Program-made: the position numbers and the translations under genes
Notes under the pieces: generated by a model
Database searches by the model: none
What the model saw: only the letters and a program-made list of their open reading frames with translations
Told to the model about the DNA's origin: nothing
In this document: one piece after another, positions 55,194 through 64,000 of the stretch
Layout: each line of letters starts with the position of its first letter
Numbering within the stretch: position 1 is the first letter of the stretch
DNA from: Clostridium sp. DL-VIII
Lineage (GTDB): Bacteria; Bacillota; Clostridia; Clostridiales; Clostridiaceae
Direction of reading: 5' to 3'
Assembly (NCBI RefSeq): GCF_000230835.1
Contig: NZ_CM001240.1
Location: 5,846,279 to 5,910,278, forward strand
DNA: 64,000 nucleotides

Positions 55194-55254
55194 TTAATAT
55201 TCACCTCTTCTATATAATCTCCTTAACGATTTTCTCAAAAATCGTTCCTTACTA

Positions 55255-55694
55255 TGTAAGCAAACCACAAAGCGTGCTGAAAAAATCCCCCTCAAACCCG
55301 CATTCCTTCGTTCATTTCCTTAAACCTTGCCGAGATATTCGCGTTAAATATAATGGTATCAGTTACCTCTTTCATCGTCAATATTTAATCGGAAAGACAC
55401 TAAAGTCTGACGAAACATATTAGGGTTAAGGAGCAAATGAAAAAGAAAAAAGGAACAATAGATATTAAGTTTTGCCTTAATATTATCATTCCTTAATCCT
55501 TTTAAATCCCTATCATTTCGCCATTCGGCACGGATGTTAGTTTCAAGGTTTTATCCTTAAAAATCGCTAACTTTTCCCTTCCAACCTTACTCCCTTAAAT
55601 TCCTTTCATCCCTTATCCCTATCACGTTTTTGTCAAGGTTTATCAGAATCGGCAGGGTTTAGTGGCAATTGGCAAGGTTTATGGGGTGGCTACA
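55255..55694. mobile_element. mini Tn7-like element, right copy
   Basis: 440 bp, identical by eye to 2355-2793 apart from one extra A in a run. Starts TGTAAGC after TACTA, ends GGCTACA before ATTTC. Its right terminus supplies the present stop codon of rlmD (CTA at 55690-55692). The inner flanks of the two copies (TAGTA and TACTA) differ only in the middle base and may be the duplication from the donor circle. Confidence 0.85.
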
Positions 55695-57048
55695 ATTTCT
55701 TAACTAGCTTAACAACTGTCTCAGCATGAGGCGTGTTAGGGAACATATCCTTCACCTTTGTTTTAACTACTTTATATCCTCTTTCTGTGAGTACTTTAAG
55801 ATCCGCTACAAGTGTCTTAGGATTGCATGAAACATATATTATTTCCTTTGCATTAAACCTAATTACATAATCTAACGCCTTTGGATGTACTCCAGTTCTT
55901 GGAGGGTCTAATATTATTATATCTGGTTTATCTTTTACTTTTTTAATTATTTCTGCCACATCTCCAGCTATAAATTCACAATTATCTAATCCATTTAGTT
56001 TAGCATTTTCCTTGGCAGCTTCAACAGCTTCCTTTATAAGCTCAATCCCAATAACCTTTTTTGCGTTTGGTGCTACTATCTGGCCTATAGTTCCAGTACC
56101 ACAGTAAAGATCAAATACAACTTTATCTTCGCTCTCTCCAAGAAAATCCTTAACTATTGAATATAGTTCTTCTGCACCTTTTGTATTGGTTTGAAAAAAT
56201 GAAAATGGTGAAATATTAAATTGTAATCCAAGTAATGACTCTCTTATATAGTCTTTGCCAAATAGTACAATTACTTTTTCAGGGATTACTGCATCAGATC
56301 TCGAATCATTTTCTGTATGTATTATCGATACTAGATTTCCCTTATAGCTTTGCTCTCTTAGCAGCTTTACATATTCACCTAAATCAAAATCTATTTGAGT
56401 TGTAGTTACAAGATTTACTAATATTTCCCCAGTATTTTGAGCTTTTCTTATAACTAAGTGTCTTAAATATCCCTCTGCCTTCATTACTTTATAGTAAGGC
56501 AAATCCATTTTTCTAAAATAATCTACTGTTAATTTAATAATCTTTCTATAATCTTCATCAACAAGTTTACATTCATCTACAGTTAATATTCCAAAAGACT
56601 TTCCTCTCATATGCATTCCAAGAGAAAGTGGCTCACCTTTTGCTTCATCTCCAAAAGTGAACTCCATTTTATTTCTGTACTCCCATTGATTCGGGCTTCC
56701 TTGAATCCCTAAGTATTCTCCCATTTCAATATTATCTTCTTCAAATAAAGTTTTAACCTCTTCACTTAAAAACTCTAATTGCTTTTCATAATCTATAGTT
56801 TGAGATGAGCATCCTCCACATACACCAAAATGCGGACAAATTGCGTCAATTTCGTAATCTGCCTTTTCATCTACACTTAATAACTTAACTTCAGCATAAT
56901 CTTCTCTTTTCTTTTTTACCCTTCCAGTCACAGTTTGACCTGGAAATGCATTCTTAACATAAATTGTCTTATCTTCTGCATAACCTATTCCTGTCGACGG
57001 AAATTGTAATTTTTCTATTTTAACAGTTAAATCGCTTCCTCTTTTCAT
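55690..57048 (-). CDS. rlmD: 23S rRNA (uracil-1939-C5)-methyltransferase RlmD/RumA type
   Basis: 452 aa. TRAM domain at 7-58, iron-sulfur cysteines [10 protein letters not shown] (near 74-83), SAM site [12 protein letters not shown] (near 296), IILDPPRTG, and catalytic Cys in [14 protein letters not shown]. It methylates U in 23S rRNA. The last residue is changed by the island: natural ...LVKK-stop became ...LVKKL-stop, because the element inserts within the TAG codon and brings TGTAG. Function should be unaffected. AGGAG precedes the ATG. An island next to its 3' end, right end first, mirrors Tn7 at glmS. Confidence 0.93.
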   Translation of the reverse strand: MKRGSDLTVKIEKLQFPSTGIGYAEDKTIYVKNAFPGQTVTGRVKKKREDYAEVKLLSVDEKADYEIDAICPHFGVCGGCSSQTIDYEKQLEFLSEEVKTLFEEDNIEMGEYLGIQGSPNQWEYRNKMEFTFGDEAKGEPLSLGMHMRGKSFGILTVDECKLVDEDYRKIIKLTVDYFRKMDLPYYKVMKAEGYLRHLVIRKAQNTGEILVNLVTTTQIDFDLGEYVKLLREQSYKGNLVSIIHTENDSRSDAVIPEKVIVLFGKDYIRESLLGLQFNISPFSFFQTNTKGAEELYSIVKDFLGESEDKVVFDLYCGTGTIGQIVAPNAKKVIGIELIKEAVEAAKENAKLNGLDNCEFIAGDVAEIIKKVKDKPDIIILDPPRTGVHPKALDYVIRFNAKEIIYVSCNPKTLVADLKVLTERGYKVVKTKVKDMFPNTPHAETVVKLVKKL

Positions 57049-57120
57049 TATTTACTCCTAATGTTTTCATATTTTTGTTACTCATATATCATATATTATT
57101 TTTCTAAATAAAAAAACATA

Positions 57121-57146
57121 AGAATATAAAATTTCTTTTATATTCT
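57121..57146 (-). terminator. terminator of the RDD-like gene
   Basis: Stem GAATATAAAA/TTTTATATTC with a five-base loop, upstream of rlmD. T-run moderate. Confidence 0.45.
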
Positions 57147-57173
57147 CTGTTTATACTGTAAGTTGTTAAATTA

Positions 57174-57590
57174 TTATAAATTTAATATCTTCTTTGCAAT
57201 AGTTTTTCCTAGCTTAGTTTTCTCCATAATCGGTGCATAAATACAATTTATAATAAAATATATTATTCCTCCAGCTAGAATTATTGATCCATTTCCTTGT
57301 ACAAACATGTATCCAAATAACTTTAAGATTGAATTACATAAAAATGCCAGTAAAAGAGAACATGCAACTATTAATAATTGATCTAAGATATTAGCTAAAA
57401 TAATTCCACTAGCACCAGGCTTTTCATCTACTTCTTCATTAGTTGAACTTTCAATTTCCTCGCTAACTGTTACTGCCGCTTCTTCTGTATCATTTGAAAC
57501 TTCTTCTGTGTTTTCTATGCCTGAAGTTTTAACTTCTGCTTCTTCCATATCACTGTTTGTTTCATTTTCTTTTACATTATCTTTTTCCAA
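57174..57590 (-). CDS. RDD-like membrane protein with acidic N-terminus
   Basis: 138 aa. First 60 residues are acidic (EEVSNDTEEAAVTVSEEIESS), then LANILDQLLIVACSLLLAFL and a second pair of helices (about 96-120), ending KTKLGKTIAKKILNL, typical of RDD proteins (D in the first helix, K.G..I). Transport or envelope function is unknown. It lies 18 bp downstream of the lipoprotein gene, likely one operon. Confidence 0.65.
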   Translation of the reverse strand: MEKDNVKENETNSDMEEAEVKTSGIENTEEVSNDTEEAAVTVSEEIESSTNEEVDEKPGASGIILANILDQLLIVACSLLLAFLCNSILKLFGYMFVQGNGSIILAGGIIYFIINCIYAPIMEKTKLGKTIAKKILNL

Positions 57591-57608
57591 AAACTTTTCC
57601 CCCTTGGT

Positions 57609-58307
57609 CTATTCCATACTCATTTCACCATCTGCAAATTTATATTTTTTTGTAGACAATGTATATATTATACACGTTTTAGTGGCTAAAATTTCTTCTT
57701 TTAACCCATCAACTGTGTCTTTTATATCAACTTGTTGATCTCCATTTTTTAGTTTTTCAATTATTTCTTTATTTATGTCTGAAAAATCTCTATTTTCTTG
57801 ACCTGTAAATGCTTCTATGTACTTTTTAAAAGATGTTTTTCCTAAGTCAAAATTATTATTTTTTATAGCACTTTCACCATCAAAGTTCAAACTTAACTTT
57901 AAACTTATATCTCCACTTGATAAATCATCTCCATATGTTTTCATACCAAAATACAAGCTTTCCATTTTATTTGCTTCAGGCTTATCATTATCAAAATATA
58001 TACTATTATCATTTACCGTTTCATCTTTGTCATTTTTCACCTTTTCATCTTTTGAATATTTTACCCCAAGTTCCTTGGTTATATTCTCCATCTTTGATAA
58101 CTTGTCTTTAAATAAATTTTGAGTTTCTTCTAATGTATAGTTTTTCGCCCATTTTCCATCTAAATCTTTGTCTTTAGGGTCTGTATTATCCTCAGTTGCG
58201 GTTTGTGCTTTTGTATCCTCAGAATTCCCACTTGCATTGCTGCTGCATCCTATTAGCGATATTGCAACCATAAGGCCCATTACTAGACTTATAATTTTTT
58301 TAGACAC
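57609..58307 (-). CDS. lipoprotein of unknown function
   Basis: 232 aa. Lipobox SLIGCSS (Cys 21), so it should be lipid-anchored on the outer membrane face. A Ser/Asp-rich spacer is followed by a helical/beta domain with many Lys/Asp. No family is recognised. ATG with GGAGGA. Confidence 0.7.
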   Translation of the reverse strand: MSKKIISLVMGLMVAISLIGCSSNASGNSEDTKAQTATEDNTDPKDKDLDGKWAKNYTLEETQNLFKDKLSKMENITKELGVKYSKDEKVKNDKDETVNDNSIYFDNDKPEANKMESLYFGMKTYGDDLSSGDISLKLSLNFDGESAIKNNNFDLGKTSFKKYIEAFTGQENRDFSDINKEIIEKLKNGDQQVDIKDTVDGLKEEILATKTCIIYTLSTKKYKFADGEMSME

Positions 58308-58604
58308 TAAATCTTCCTCCTTAATTTTATAGATGTTATTCTGATGTCTAATTAATATATTGCAATGAATAATAAAACTTTACCATTTCTATATTACAAT
58401 TTTGTGTCAATACTATACTTTCTTCCTATAATATAATGTTATTCTTTTATTAATTATATTTTAAATTTCATCTATATTATCAAATTTAATACAATATGTA
58501 TGTTTATTATATATTCTTTTACCCTTACATGCAATTGTTCTCATTATGTAATATATTGAAATTATATATGCTAACCTGCTGCAGTACATGAAAAAAATAG
58601 TATT
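58308..58604. other. intergenic, nothing recognised
   Basis: AT-rich, carries the promoter of the lipoprotein gene at its left side; no ORF or hairpin of note before the insertion sequence. Confidence 0.5.
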
Positions 58605-58610
58605 ATAAAT

Positions 58611-60226
58611 ACTGGACAGTCAAAAGTTCTATAAAAAAAGTTAACCCTTTTAGGCAAATTTATAGTATCCTTTTAATTGCTTAAGAAAAAAAGGAGATAC
58701 ACTCTACCAAAAGAATTAACTAAAGTTAGTTTATCATAATATTGGTAGAGAAACTATAGATTTATGTGGAATTTATTAAATAAAATTTTAGCTAACTTTA
58801 AAGAATGTTTTTCAAGGCAAGCCTCATTTAACTGGTTTGTCATTATTATAATAGGTCTTATGCTGCGTTCAGATTCATTAGGATTAACATCAATAATTCG
58901 TGATTTGAATCTTTCGCATAGTAGCTATGCTACAATGATACATTTTTTTCATTCTTCTTCATGGACACTTGAGGCTATTACAAACAAGTGGTGTGAAATT
59001 ATAAAAAGCTTTGCACCTATTTATAAGGAAGATGGAGTAACAATTCTTGTTGGGGATGGTATCAAAGCTTCAAAAGAGGCTCGCAAGATGCCTGGCGTAA
59101 AAAAACTACACCAAGAATCTGAAAATTCTTCAAAAGGCGAATATATCTTTGGCCATATGTTTGGTGGAATAGGAATACTTGCAGGAAATAGTTCAAAGAT
59201 GTTTTGTATTCCTCTGTTAATCAATCTTCAAGATGGTATAAAGACTATCCGAAGCTGGATACAGCCAGAAGAACAATATGAATCTCATATTGTTCAAATG
59301 ATTCAAAATGGTTTTTCAATCACAAAAACTTTGGGTGAAAGATCAATTCTACTTTTAGATAGATATTTTCTTTCTGTTCCTGCCCTGATAGCCTTAAATA
59401 AGCTGAATCAAGAAAATGGTAGTTTACTACAAATTGTAACAAAAGCTAAAAAGTCTTGTGTTGCTTATGAAGAACATGGCGAATATAGTGGACGAGGAAG
59501 ACCACGTGAAAAAGGAACTTCTGTTAAGTTAAAAGATTACTTCCAAGAAAAAAAGGAATCTTTTAAAACAACAACAGTTAAGATTTATGGTAAAGAACAA
59601 GATGTTAGTTACTATTGCATAAATCTTCTTTGGGGACAAAAATTATATCAAGAATTGCGTTTTGTGCTTGTCAGCTACAACGGTATAAATTCTATATTGG
59701 TTAGCACAGATCTTAATCTAAATCCAGAAACAATAATAAGACTGTATAGCTATCGTTTTAAAATTGAGTGTACATTTCGTGAACTAAAACAAGTAATAGG
59801 TGCTTTTAGTTATCAATTTTGGAGCAAATCAATGCCAAAACTAAATAGATTCAAGAAAAAAGATGAAATTGATGCTATTGATAAAGTTGAGGATGAAAAA
59901 GTAAAGGAAAGAATTATATCTACACTAAATGCTATTGAAATGTATGTTATGTGTAGTTCAATTGCAATTGGATTATTACAAATAATTGCACTAAAATTTT
60001 CGGCAACAGAACTAAATAACAAATTCTTTAGATATCTAAGAACACCATCGAAAGAAATAGTTTCAGAAGCAACAGTAGCAAGCTACTTTCGTAAAAACAT
60101 TTTTCGCATTATGTGTAAAAATGCGAATTTAAGCATAACTAAAATAATTAAAAACAAGCAAGCAGATGCTTCATTTTATGATGATCTACAGGCTTGTTAA
60201 TTGAACAAAATTTTTGACTGTCCAGT
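58611..60226. mobile_element. IS4-family insertion sequence, complete
   Basis: 1616 bp with 15-bp perfect terminal repeats ACTGGACAGTCAAAA/TTTTGACTGTCCAGT, flanked by ATAAAT on both sides (58605-58610, 60227-60232) as the target duplication. It holds one intact transposase. It is inserted between the lipoprotein and comEA genes and does not break a gene. Confidence 0.9.
58764..60200 (+). CDS. IS4-family DDE transposase
   Basis: 478 aa, intact. First Asp in LVGDGIKAS (near 97), second in LLLDRYFLS (near 199), and the signature Y-(2)-R-(3)-E-(6)-K at YSYRFKIECTFRELK (near 325). An all-beta insertion is between the second Asp and Glu. GTG/ATG start after a short leader within the IS. Full-length and likely active. 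Confidence 0.92.
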   Translation: MWNLLNKILANFKECFSRQASFNWFVIIIIGLMLRSDSLGLTSIIRDLNLSHSSYATMIHFFHSSSWTLEAITNKWCEIIKSFAPIYKEDGVTILVGDGIKASKEARKMPGVKKLHQESENSSKGEYIFGHMFGGIGILAGNSSKMFCIPLLINLQDGIKTIRSWIQPEEQYESHIVQMIQNGFSITKTLGERSILLLDRYFLSVPALIALNKLNQENGSLLQIVTKAKKSCVAYEEHGEYSGRGRPREKGTSVKLKDYFQEKKESFKTTTVKIYGKEQDVSYYCINLLWGQKLYQELRFVLVSYNGINSILVSTDLNLNPETIIRLYSYRFKIECTFRELKQVIGAFSYQFWSKSMPKLNRFKKKDEIDAIDKVEDEKVKERIISTLNAIEMYVMCSSIAIGLLQIIALKFSATELNNKFFRYLRTPSKEIVSEATVASYFRKNIFRIMCKNANLSITKIIKNKQADASFYDDLQAC

Positions 60227-60287
60227 ATAAATATGATTCGCATATTATAATTAACAATGTATATTTGACAATTAAAAATTAATTAAA

Positions 60288-60310
60288 AAATTCCTTCAGA
60301 ATTTTTTAAA
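60288..60310 (-). terminator. terminator of comEA
   Basis: AAAAAATTC/GAATTTTTT with a five-base loop, T-run on both strands; 58 bp past the comEA stop. Confidence 0.65.
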
Positions 60311-60367
60311 ATAATTACCTAAAAAATGTAGAGAATCTATTAGAACTTATATATTTTTTGATCTTGC

Positions 60368-61048
60368 CTACGTTTCAATCTGTTCTTTAATTGTTTCAAA
60401 CATCTTTTCTCCTATTCCAGTAACCTTCTTTATGTCCTCTATAGTTTTAAATCCTCCATTTTGTTCTCTATATTCAATTATACTTTTTGCTTTCGCATCT
60501 CCTATCCCTTTTATTGTTTTTAATTCCTCTAATGTTGCATTATTTATGTTAACTTTCTTACTCTCATTTTCATTATTGTTACTACTTTGATTTACATTTT
60601 GCGTTCCATTTACTATTTCATTTTTATTTGCAATGTAAATTAAATCATGATCTTGTAGTTTTTTTGCTCTATTTATATTGTTTAAATCAGCATTTTCAGT
60701 TAGTCCACCTGCTGCTTCTATAAGATCTTTTATTATAGAATTTTCATCTAACATATATACATCTGGTTTTTTTACTTCTCCTTTAATTTCTACAACTATT
60801 CTTTTATCTTTAGGCTGAACTGTTTCAGCTCTTTTATCTGTGTTATTATCGCTTTCTTTCTTGCTATTGCTTTCCTTAACTGATGTATTAATACTTTCTG
60901 TATCATCCACAAAAATATTTTCCGTATCATTTTTCTTTAATTCTTTAAAGCCAGATTTCAAATATGTAATTCCTAATACAATCATTACAATAATTAATAT
61001 AGCTGATATTCCTATTTTTTTCTTATCCTTTAACAATTCTTGTATCAC
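60368..61048 (-). CDS. comEA: ComEA-type DNA-binding competence protein
   Basis: 226 aa. Membrane anchor (about 13-30), Ser/Asp-rich spacer, SLBB domain (VEIKGEVKKPDVYML ... DHDLIYIANKNE, about 85-145), Asn-rich linker, two helix-hairpin-helix motifs (VNINNATLEELKTIKGIGDAKAKSII and FKTIEDIKKVTGIGEKM). It binds incoming double-stranded DNA at the cell surface. Start ATG with AAGGAGAT. Confidence 0.93.
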   Translation of the reverse strand: MIQELLKDKKKIGISAILIIVMIVLGITYLKSGFKELKKNDTENIFVDDTESINTSVKESNSKKESDNNTDKRAETVQPKDKRIVVEIKGEVKKPDVYMLDENSIIKDLIEAAGGLTENADLNNINRAKKLQDHDLIYIANKNEIVNGTQNVNQSSNNNENESKKVNINNATLEELKTIKGIGDAKAKSIIEYREQNGGFKTIEDIKKVTGIGEKMFETIKEQIET

Positions 61049-61212
61049 ATCGTTATCTCCTTTTAGTTTATCTTTTGCATATTATATCCATTTTATTGTA
61101 ATTTAGACTCTAATTGGATTAATTTTGAACTTTATGTAGCATAAATTAATTATTTTTGGTAAAATGTATTTTGAATATAAGTAAAATATTTGATTTACGT
61201 ATGGAGAATTTT

Positions 61213-62448
61213 ATGAAAAAATTTTTAAAAAGACTTAATATCTTACTCTTATTTTTATTTTATGCGACATCTATAAACGCATATGCTGAAACTTCACCAC
61301 CTCAAATTAATGCTCAAGGCTCAGTCTTAATTGATGCATCTACAGGAGAAGTATTATTTGGGAAGAATGAAGAAACTACCTTTGAACCAGCTTCAACGAC
61401 TAAAGTAATAACTGCACTTATCACTTTAGAGAAATGCAGCCTTGATGATGAGGTTACTGTTCAAGAAGACTACACCAAAGTGGGTGGAACTGGTATAGGT
61501 CTGCTAAAGGGTGATGTTTTAACTGTACGAGATTTGCTTTTTGGTCTTCTTTTAGATTCTGATAATGACTGTGCTAATGCTTTAGCCGATCATATATCTG
61601 GAAACGTAGATGAATTTTCTAAGCTTATGAATGCTAAGGCTAAAGAATTAGGTGCATTACATACAAACTTTAAAAATCCAAGTGGCATGCCAGATCCTGA
61701 ACATATAACAACACCACATGATTTAGCATTATTTTTAAGAGCAGCTATAAATAATAAAGAATATATGGAAATTTCTCAAACTCCTTCTCATACAATAACC
61801 TTGAAAAATGATTCTAGTAAAACTTTTACAGTAAACAATAAAAATTATCTTATTAATAAGAATTCTAGATATTATTATCAATTTGCCACAACTGGTAAAA
61901 ATGGATATACAACAAAGGCAAACCAAACTTATGTTGCTGCTGCAGAAAAAGATGGACATATACTTATTGCTTCATTTTTGAATGCACTTGATAAAGATAA
62001 AAATTTTCAAGATATGAAAGATGTTTTTGATTATGGTTTTAACAATTATTCTTTAGTACATCTTTATAAAAAAGGTGATGAAATCTCACAATATAACATA
62101 AACAGTAAACTTACAATACCTCTTATAAGTTCCAAGGATATAGATTATATTGTTCCTAAAGGACAAGAAAATTCAGTATCCTCTGAAATTAAAGTGGACG
62201 ATAAGGATTTAAGTAAACAATCTTTTGATAAAGGTGAAAATATATTAGAAGGAACAGTTTATGTTAATGATAAGGAATATACTACTGTTGATTTAGAAGC
62301 TGGAGTTTCCAGGCATTATGAATCTGCACTTCCAAATAAAGATAATGCCCCAGCTTATGTAGGCGCTATTGCTGTTTGCCTTGCAGGAGCATTTGGATTG
62401 AAGCGATTCTTAAAGAACAAATTTAATAAATCACATGAAAATAAATAA
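61213..62448 (+). CDS. dacF: D-alanyl-D-alanine carboxypeptidase (DacF type)
   Basis: 411 aa from ATG at 61213 (ATGGAG eight bases upstream; an upstream in-frame TTG is not used). Signal peptide ending AYAE. Penicillin-binding motifs: STTK (catalytic Ser), SDN, and TGKNGYT where the family has KTGYT. It trims the fifth D-Ala from peptidoglycan. A C-terminal anchor (PAYVGAIAVCLAGAFGLKRF) holds it to the membrane. The KNG in place of KTG is unusual and could change activity or beta-lactam binding. Confidence 0.9.
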   Translation: MKKFLKRLNILLLFLFYATSINAYAETSPPQINAQGSVLIDASTGEVLFGKNEETTFEPASTTKVITALITLEKCSLDDEVTVQEDYTKVGGTGIGLLKGDVLTVRDLLFGLLLDSDNDCANALADHISGNVDEFSKLMNAKAKELGALHTNFKNPSGMPDPEHITTPHDLALFLRAAINNKEYMEISQTPSHTITLKNDSSKTFTVNNKNYLINKNSRYYYQFATTGKNGYTTKANQTYVAAAEKDGHILIASFLNALDKDKNFQDMKDVFDYGFNNYSLVHLYKKGDEISQYNINSKLTIPLISSKDIDYIVPKGQENSVSSEIKVDDKDLSKQSFDKGENILEGTVYVNDKEYTTVDLEAGVSRHYESALPNKDNAPAYVGAIAVCLAGAFGLKRFLKNKFNKSHENK

Positions 62449-62481
62449 CAAATTATAATGTCATGATTATTTTACATAAAA

Positions 62482-62516
62482 TTAAAGGAAGCAGAAAACT
62501 GCTTCCTTTAATTTTA
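62482..62516. terminator. bidirectional terminator
   Basis: Stem ATTAAAGGAAGCAG/CTGCTTCCTTTAAT with T-run; between the convergent dacF and asd genes. Confidence 0.9.
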
Positions 62517-62538
62517 TATTCTTAAGCTTATTACACAT

Positions 62539-63624
62539 CTATTTTGCAGTTAAATATCCACAAGCTTTTAAATACTCAGCCGATAAAACACCGCCGCCTG
62601 CTGCTCCTCTTAAAGTATTATGAGAAAGACCTACAAATTTATAATCAAATAGCGTATCTTCTCGAAGTCTTCCCATAGATATTCCCATTCCGTTTTCATA
62701 ATCTCTATCTAAATTAGTTTGAGGCCTATTATCCTCTGTGAAATACTTCAAAAACTGTTTTGGTGCACTTGGAAGATTTAAAACAACTTCAGGTGCTTTA
62801 AAACTTTCCCATGCCTTTATTATTTCTTCCTTTGTAGGCTTCTTCTTAAAGCTCACGTAAACAGCGGCTAAGTGTCCATTTGATACTGGAACTCTTATGC
62901 ATTGAGCTGTAATAACAGGTGTTTTAGCACTCACAATTTTACCATTTTCTATCTTTCCCCATACTTTTAGCGGCTCATTTTCACTTTTTTCTTCTTCCCC
63001 GCCTATAAATGGTATTACATTATCAAGAATCTCAGGAAATTCTTTAAAAGTTTTACCTGCCCCAGAAATTGCCTGATAAGTGCAGACTAGAATTTTTTCT
63101 GGCTCATATTCCATAAGAGCATTTATTGGCGGTACATAGCTTTGAATTGAACAATTTGGTTTTACTGCTATAAAACCTCTTTTAGTTCCTAATCTTTTCT
63201 TTTGACTTTCAATGATTTCTGCATGAACTCCATTTATTTCAGGGATTAATACTGGAACATCCTCTACATTTCTATTTGCTGAATTATTTGAGACAACTGG
63301 AGTTTCATGTTTTGCATAATCTTCTTCAAGTAATTTAGTCTGTTCCTTATTAAGTGAAATTGCACAGAAAACAAAATCAACCATATTACAGATTTCTTCT
63401 ACTTCAAAGGCATCTCTAACTATCATATCTTTGTATTTTTCAGGTAATGGGGTATCCATCTTCCACCTTTTCTCTACAGCTTCTTTATAAGTCATCCCTG
63501 ATGAATTTTTACTTGCAGCAAGTACGGTTACTTCAAACCAAGGATGATTTTCCAAAAGACATAGAAACCTTTGTCCCACCATACCAGTAGCTCCTATTAT
63601 TCCTACTTTTAACTTATCACTCAT
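62539..63624 (-). CDS. asd: aspartate-semialdehyde dehydrogenase
   Basis: 361 aa, the longer archaeal/fungal-like class. NADP loop GIIGATGMVGQRF (near 9-21), active-site Cys in VKPNCSIQSYV (near 153), catalytic His in VPVSNGHLA (near 247). It makes aspartate-semialdehyde for lysine, diaminopimelate, methionine and threonine. Monocistronic, with AGAGGTG at the ATG. Confidence 0.93.
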   Translation of the reverse strand: MSDKLKVGIIGATGMVGQRFLCLLENHPWFEVTVLAASKNSSGMTYKEAVEKRWKMDTPLPEKYKDMIVRDAFEVEEICNMVDFVFCAISLNKEQTKLLEEDYAKHETPVVSNNSANRNVEDVPVLIPEINGVHAEIIESQKKRLGTKRGFIAVKPNCSIQSYVPPINALMEYEPEKILVCTYQAISGAGKTFKEFPEILDNVIPFIGGEEEKSENEPLKVWGKIENGKIVSAKTPVITAQCIRVPVSNGHLAAVYVSFKKKPTKEEIIKAWESFKAPEVVLNLPSAPKQFLKYFTEDNRPQTNLDRDYENGMGISMGRLREDTLFDYKFVGLSHNTLRGAAGGGVLSAEYLKACGYLTAK

Positions 63625-63807
63625 TAAAAAACACCTCTTACAATTTTATTTTGCCGGTCATATTTAAAAAGATAATTAAACCACATACATTGTTCAATTA
63701 TTTTTCTGTATTCCCTATCTCTTATAAATATGATATCATTTATACATATATTAGTAAAATTGATAATTTCTATTGCTATAATCAATAAATTTGATGGAGA
63801 TGATTTT

Positions 63808-64000
63808 ATGGACTTTAAGCAGCTTAATGCATTCTTAACAATAAGTAAACTTCAAAGCTTTACTAAAGCTGCAGATATTTTAGGTTATGCACAATCTACT
63901 ATAACAACTCAAATTAAACAACTAGAAAACGAGCTTGAAGTGAAACTTTTTGAGCGAATAGGCAAGAACGTTACATTAACACATGAAGGAAAAAAACTTT
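63808..64000 (+). CDS. LysR-family regulator, N-terminal part only (cut by window end)
   Basis: 64 residues present: MDFKQLNAFLTISKLQSFTKAADILGYAQSTITTQIKQLENELEVKLFER, a complete LysR winged helix-turn-helix. It is divergent from asd with 183 bp between, so control of asd or itself is possible. ATG with TGGAGA upstream. Confidence 0.88.
   Translation, partial: MDFKQLNAFLTISKLQSFTKAADILGYAQSTITTQIKQLENELEVKLFERIGKNVTLTHEGKKL

Larger units (their letters stand above)
2355..55694. mobile_element. 53.3-kb island: Tn7-like cointegrate / composite element
   Basis: The island is bounded by ATTTC duplications and by two direct copies of a 439/440-bp mini-element. It carries tnsABC-tniQ homologues, a plasmid-like replication block, CBASS, type I restriction, a kinase-helicase and a surface-protein cluster. 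It is inserted in the last codon of rlmD with the right-end type terminus next to the gene, the same orientation Tn7 has next to glmS. The layout fits replicative fusion of a circular donor carrying one mini-element. Integration by homologous recombination at a resident mini-element is the main alternative. Confidence 0.8.

Overview
The window is AT-rich DNA with the codon use and gene content of a spore-forming Clostridium (sensu stricto). The evidence is rlmD, comEA, a dacF-type carboxypeptidase and asd on the chromosomal side, a Spo0E-like ORF inside the island, and strong GGAGG ribosome sites with frequent GTG/TTG starts. The species cannot be fixed from sequence alone. There are no rRNA or tRNA genes and no CRISPR array.

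Chromosomal left edge (1-2354): small secreted proteins, a gene remnant, a flavodoxin, and the original rlmD terminator. Chromosomal right edge (55695-64000): rlmD, an RDD-like membrane protein, a lipoprotein, an intact IS4-family insertion, comEA, dacF, asd and the start of a LysR gene. Between them lies a 53.3-kb island (2355-55694) set into the last codon of rlmD and flanked by a 5-bp target duplication, ATTTC. Joining the two outer flanks restores rlmD with a native TAG stop, followed about 60 nt later by its own terminator, which is now 53 kb away.

Island ends: each end is the same 439/440-bp gene-less unit in direct orientation (2355-2793 and 55255-55694). Each unit starts TGTAAGC and ends GGCTACA and carries inverted AAACCTTGCC-type repeats, three spaced on the left and three close together on the right. 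This is the architecture of Tn7 left and right ends, so the unit is read as a mini Tn7-like element. The structure TSD-element-backbone-element-TSD is what a replicative (cointegrate) transposition of a circular donor leaves. Homologous recombination of a circle with a resident copy would look the same. The island's TnsA-like protein has Asn where the catalytic Asp of Tn7 TnsA stands, a change expected to favour cointegrates.

Inside the island, from the left: a 442-aa protein and a kinase-helicase fusion (candidate defence); a small protein; a two-gene unit of unknown role; tniQ-tnsC-tnsB-tnsA; two membrane proteins; a complete type II CBASS (Cap15-like effector, Cap3, Cap2, CD-NTase) whose promoter carries an exact CIRCE heat-shock operator; a plasmid-like block (signal peptidase, tyrosine recombinase, four-helix-bundle proteins, RecD-like helicase, winged-helix protein, AT-rich gap, Toprim primase-like protein); a surface-protein cluster with cell-wall-binding repeats, two XRE regulators, a Spo0E-like ORF and a repeated operator-like motif; a cluster of unknown genes driven by three related hairpin leaders; a type I restriction system with a silent hsdS cassette and its own recombinase; and three more unknown genes.

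On the inferred donor circle the last genes of the island (55193 to 53168) lie directly downstream of the first (7408 to 2789). Removing one mini-element leaves an open frame through the 442-aa gene that stops just before the 251-aa gene. The kinase-helicase, 442-aa, 251-aa, 256-aa and 152-aa genes may therefore have been one operon. The island as a whole looks like a defence-rich plasmid fused into the chromosome.
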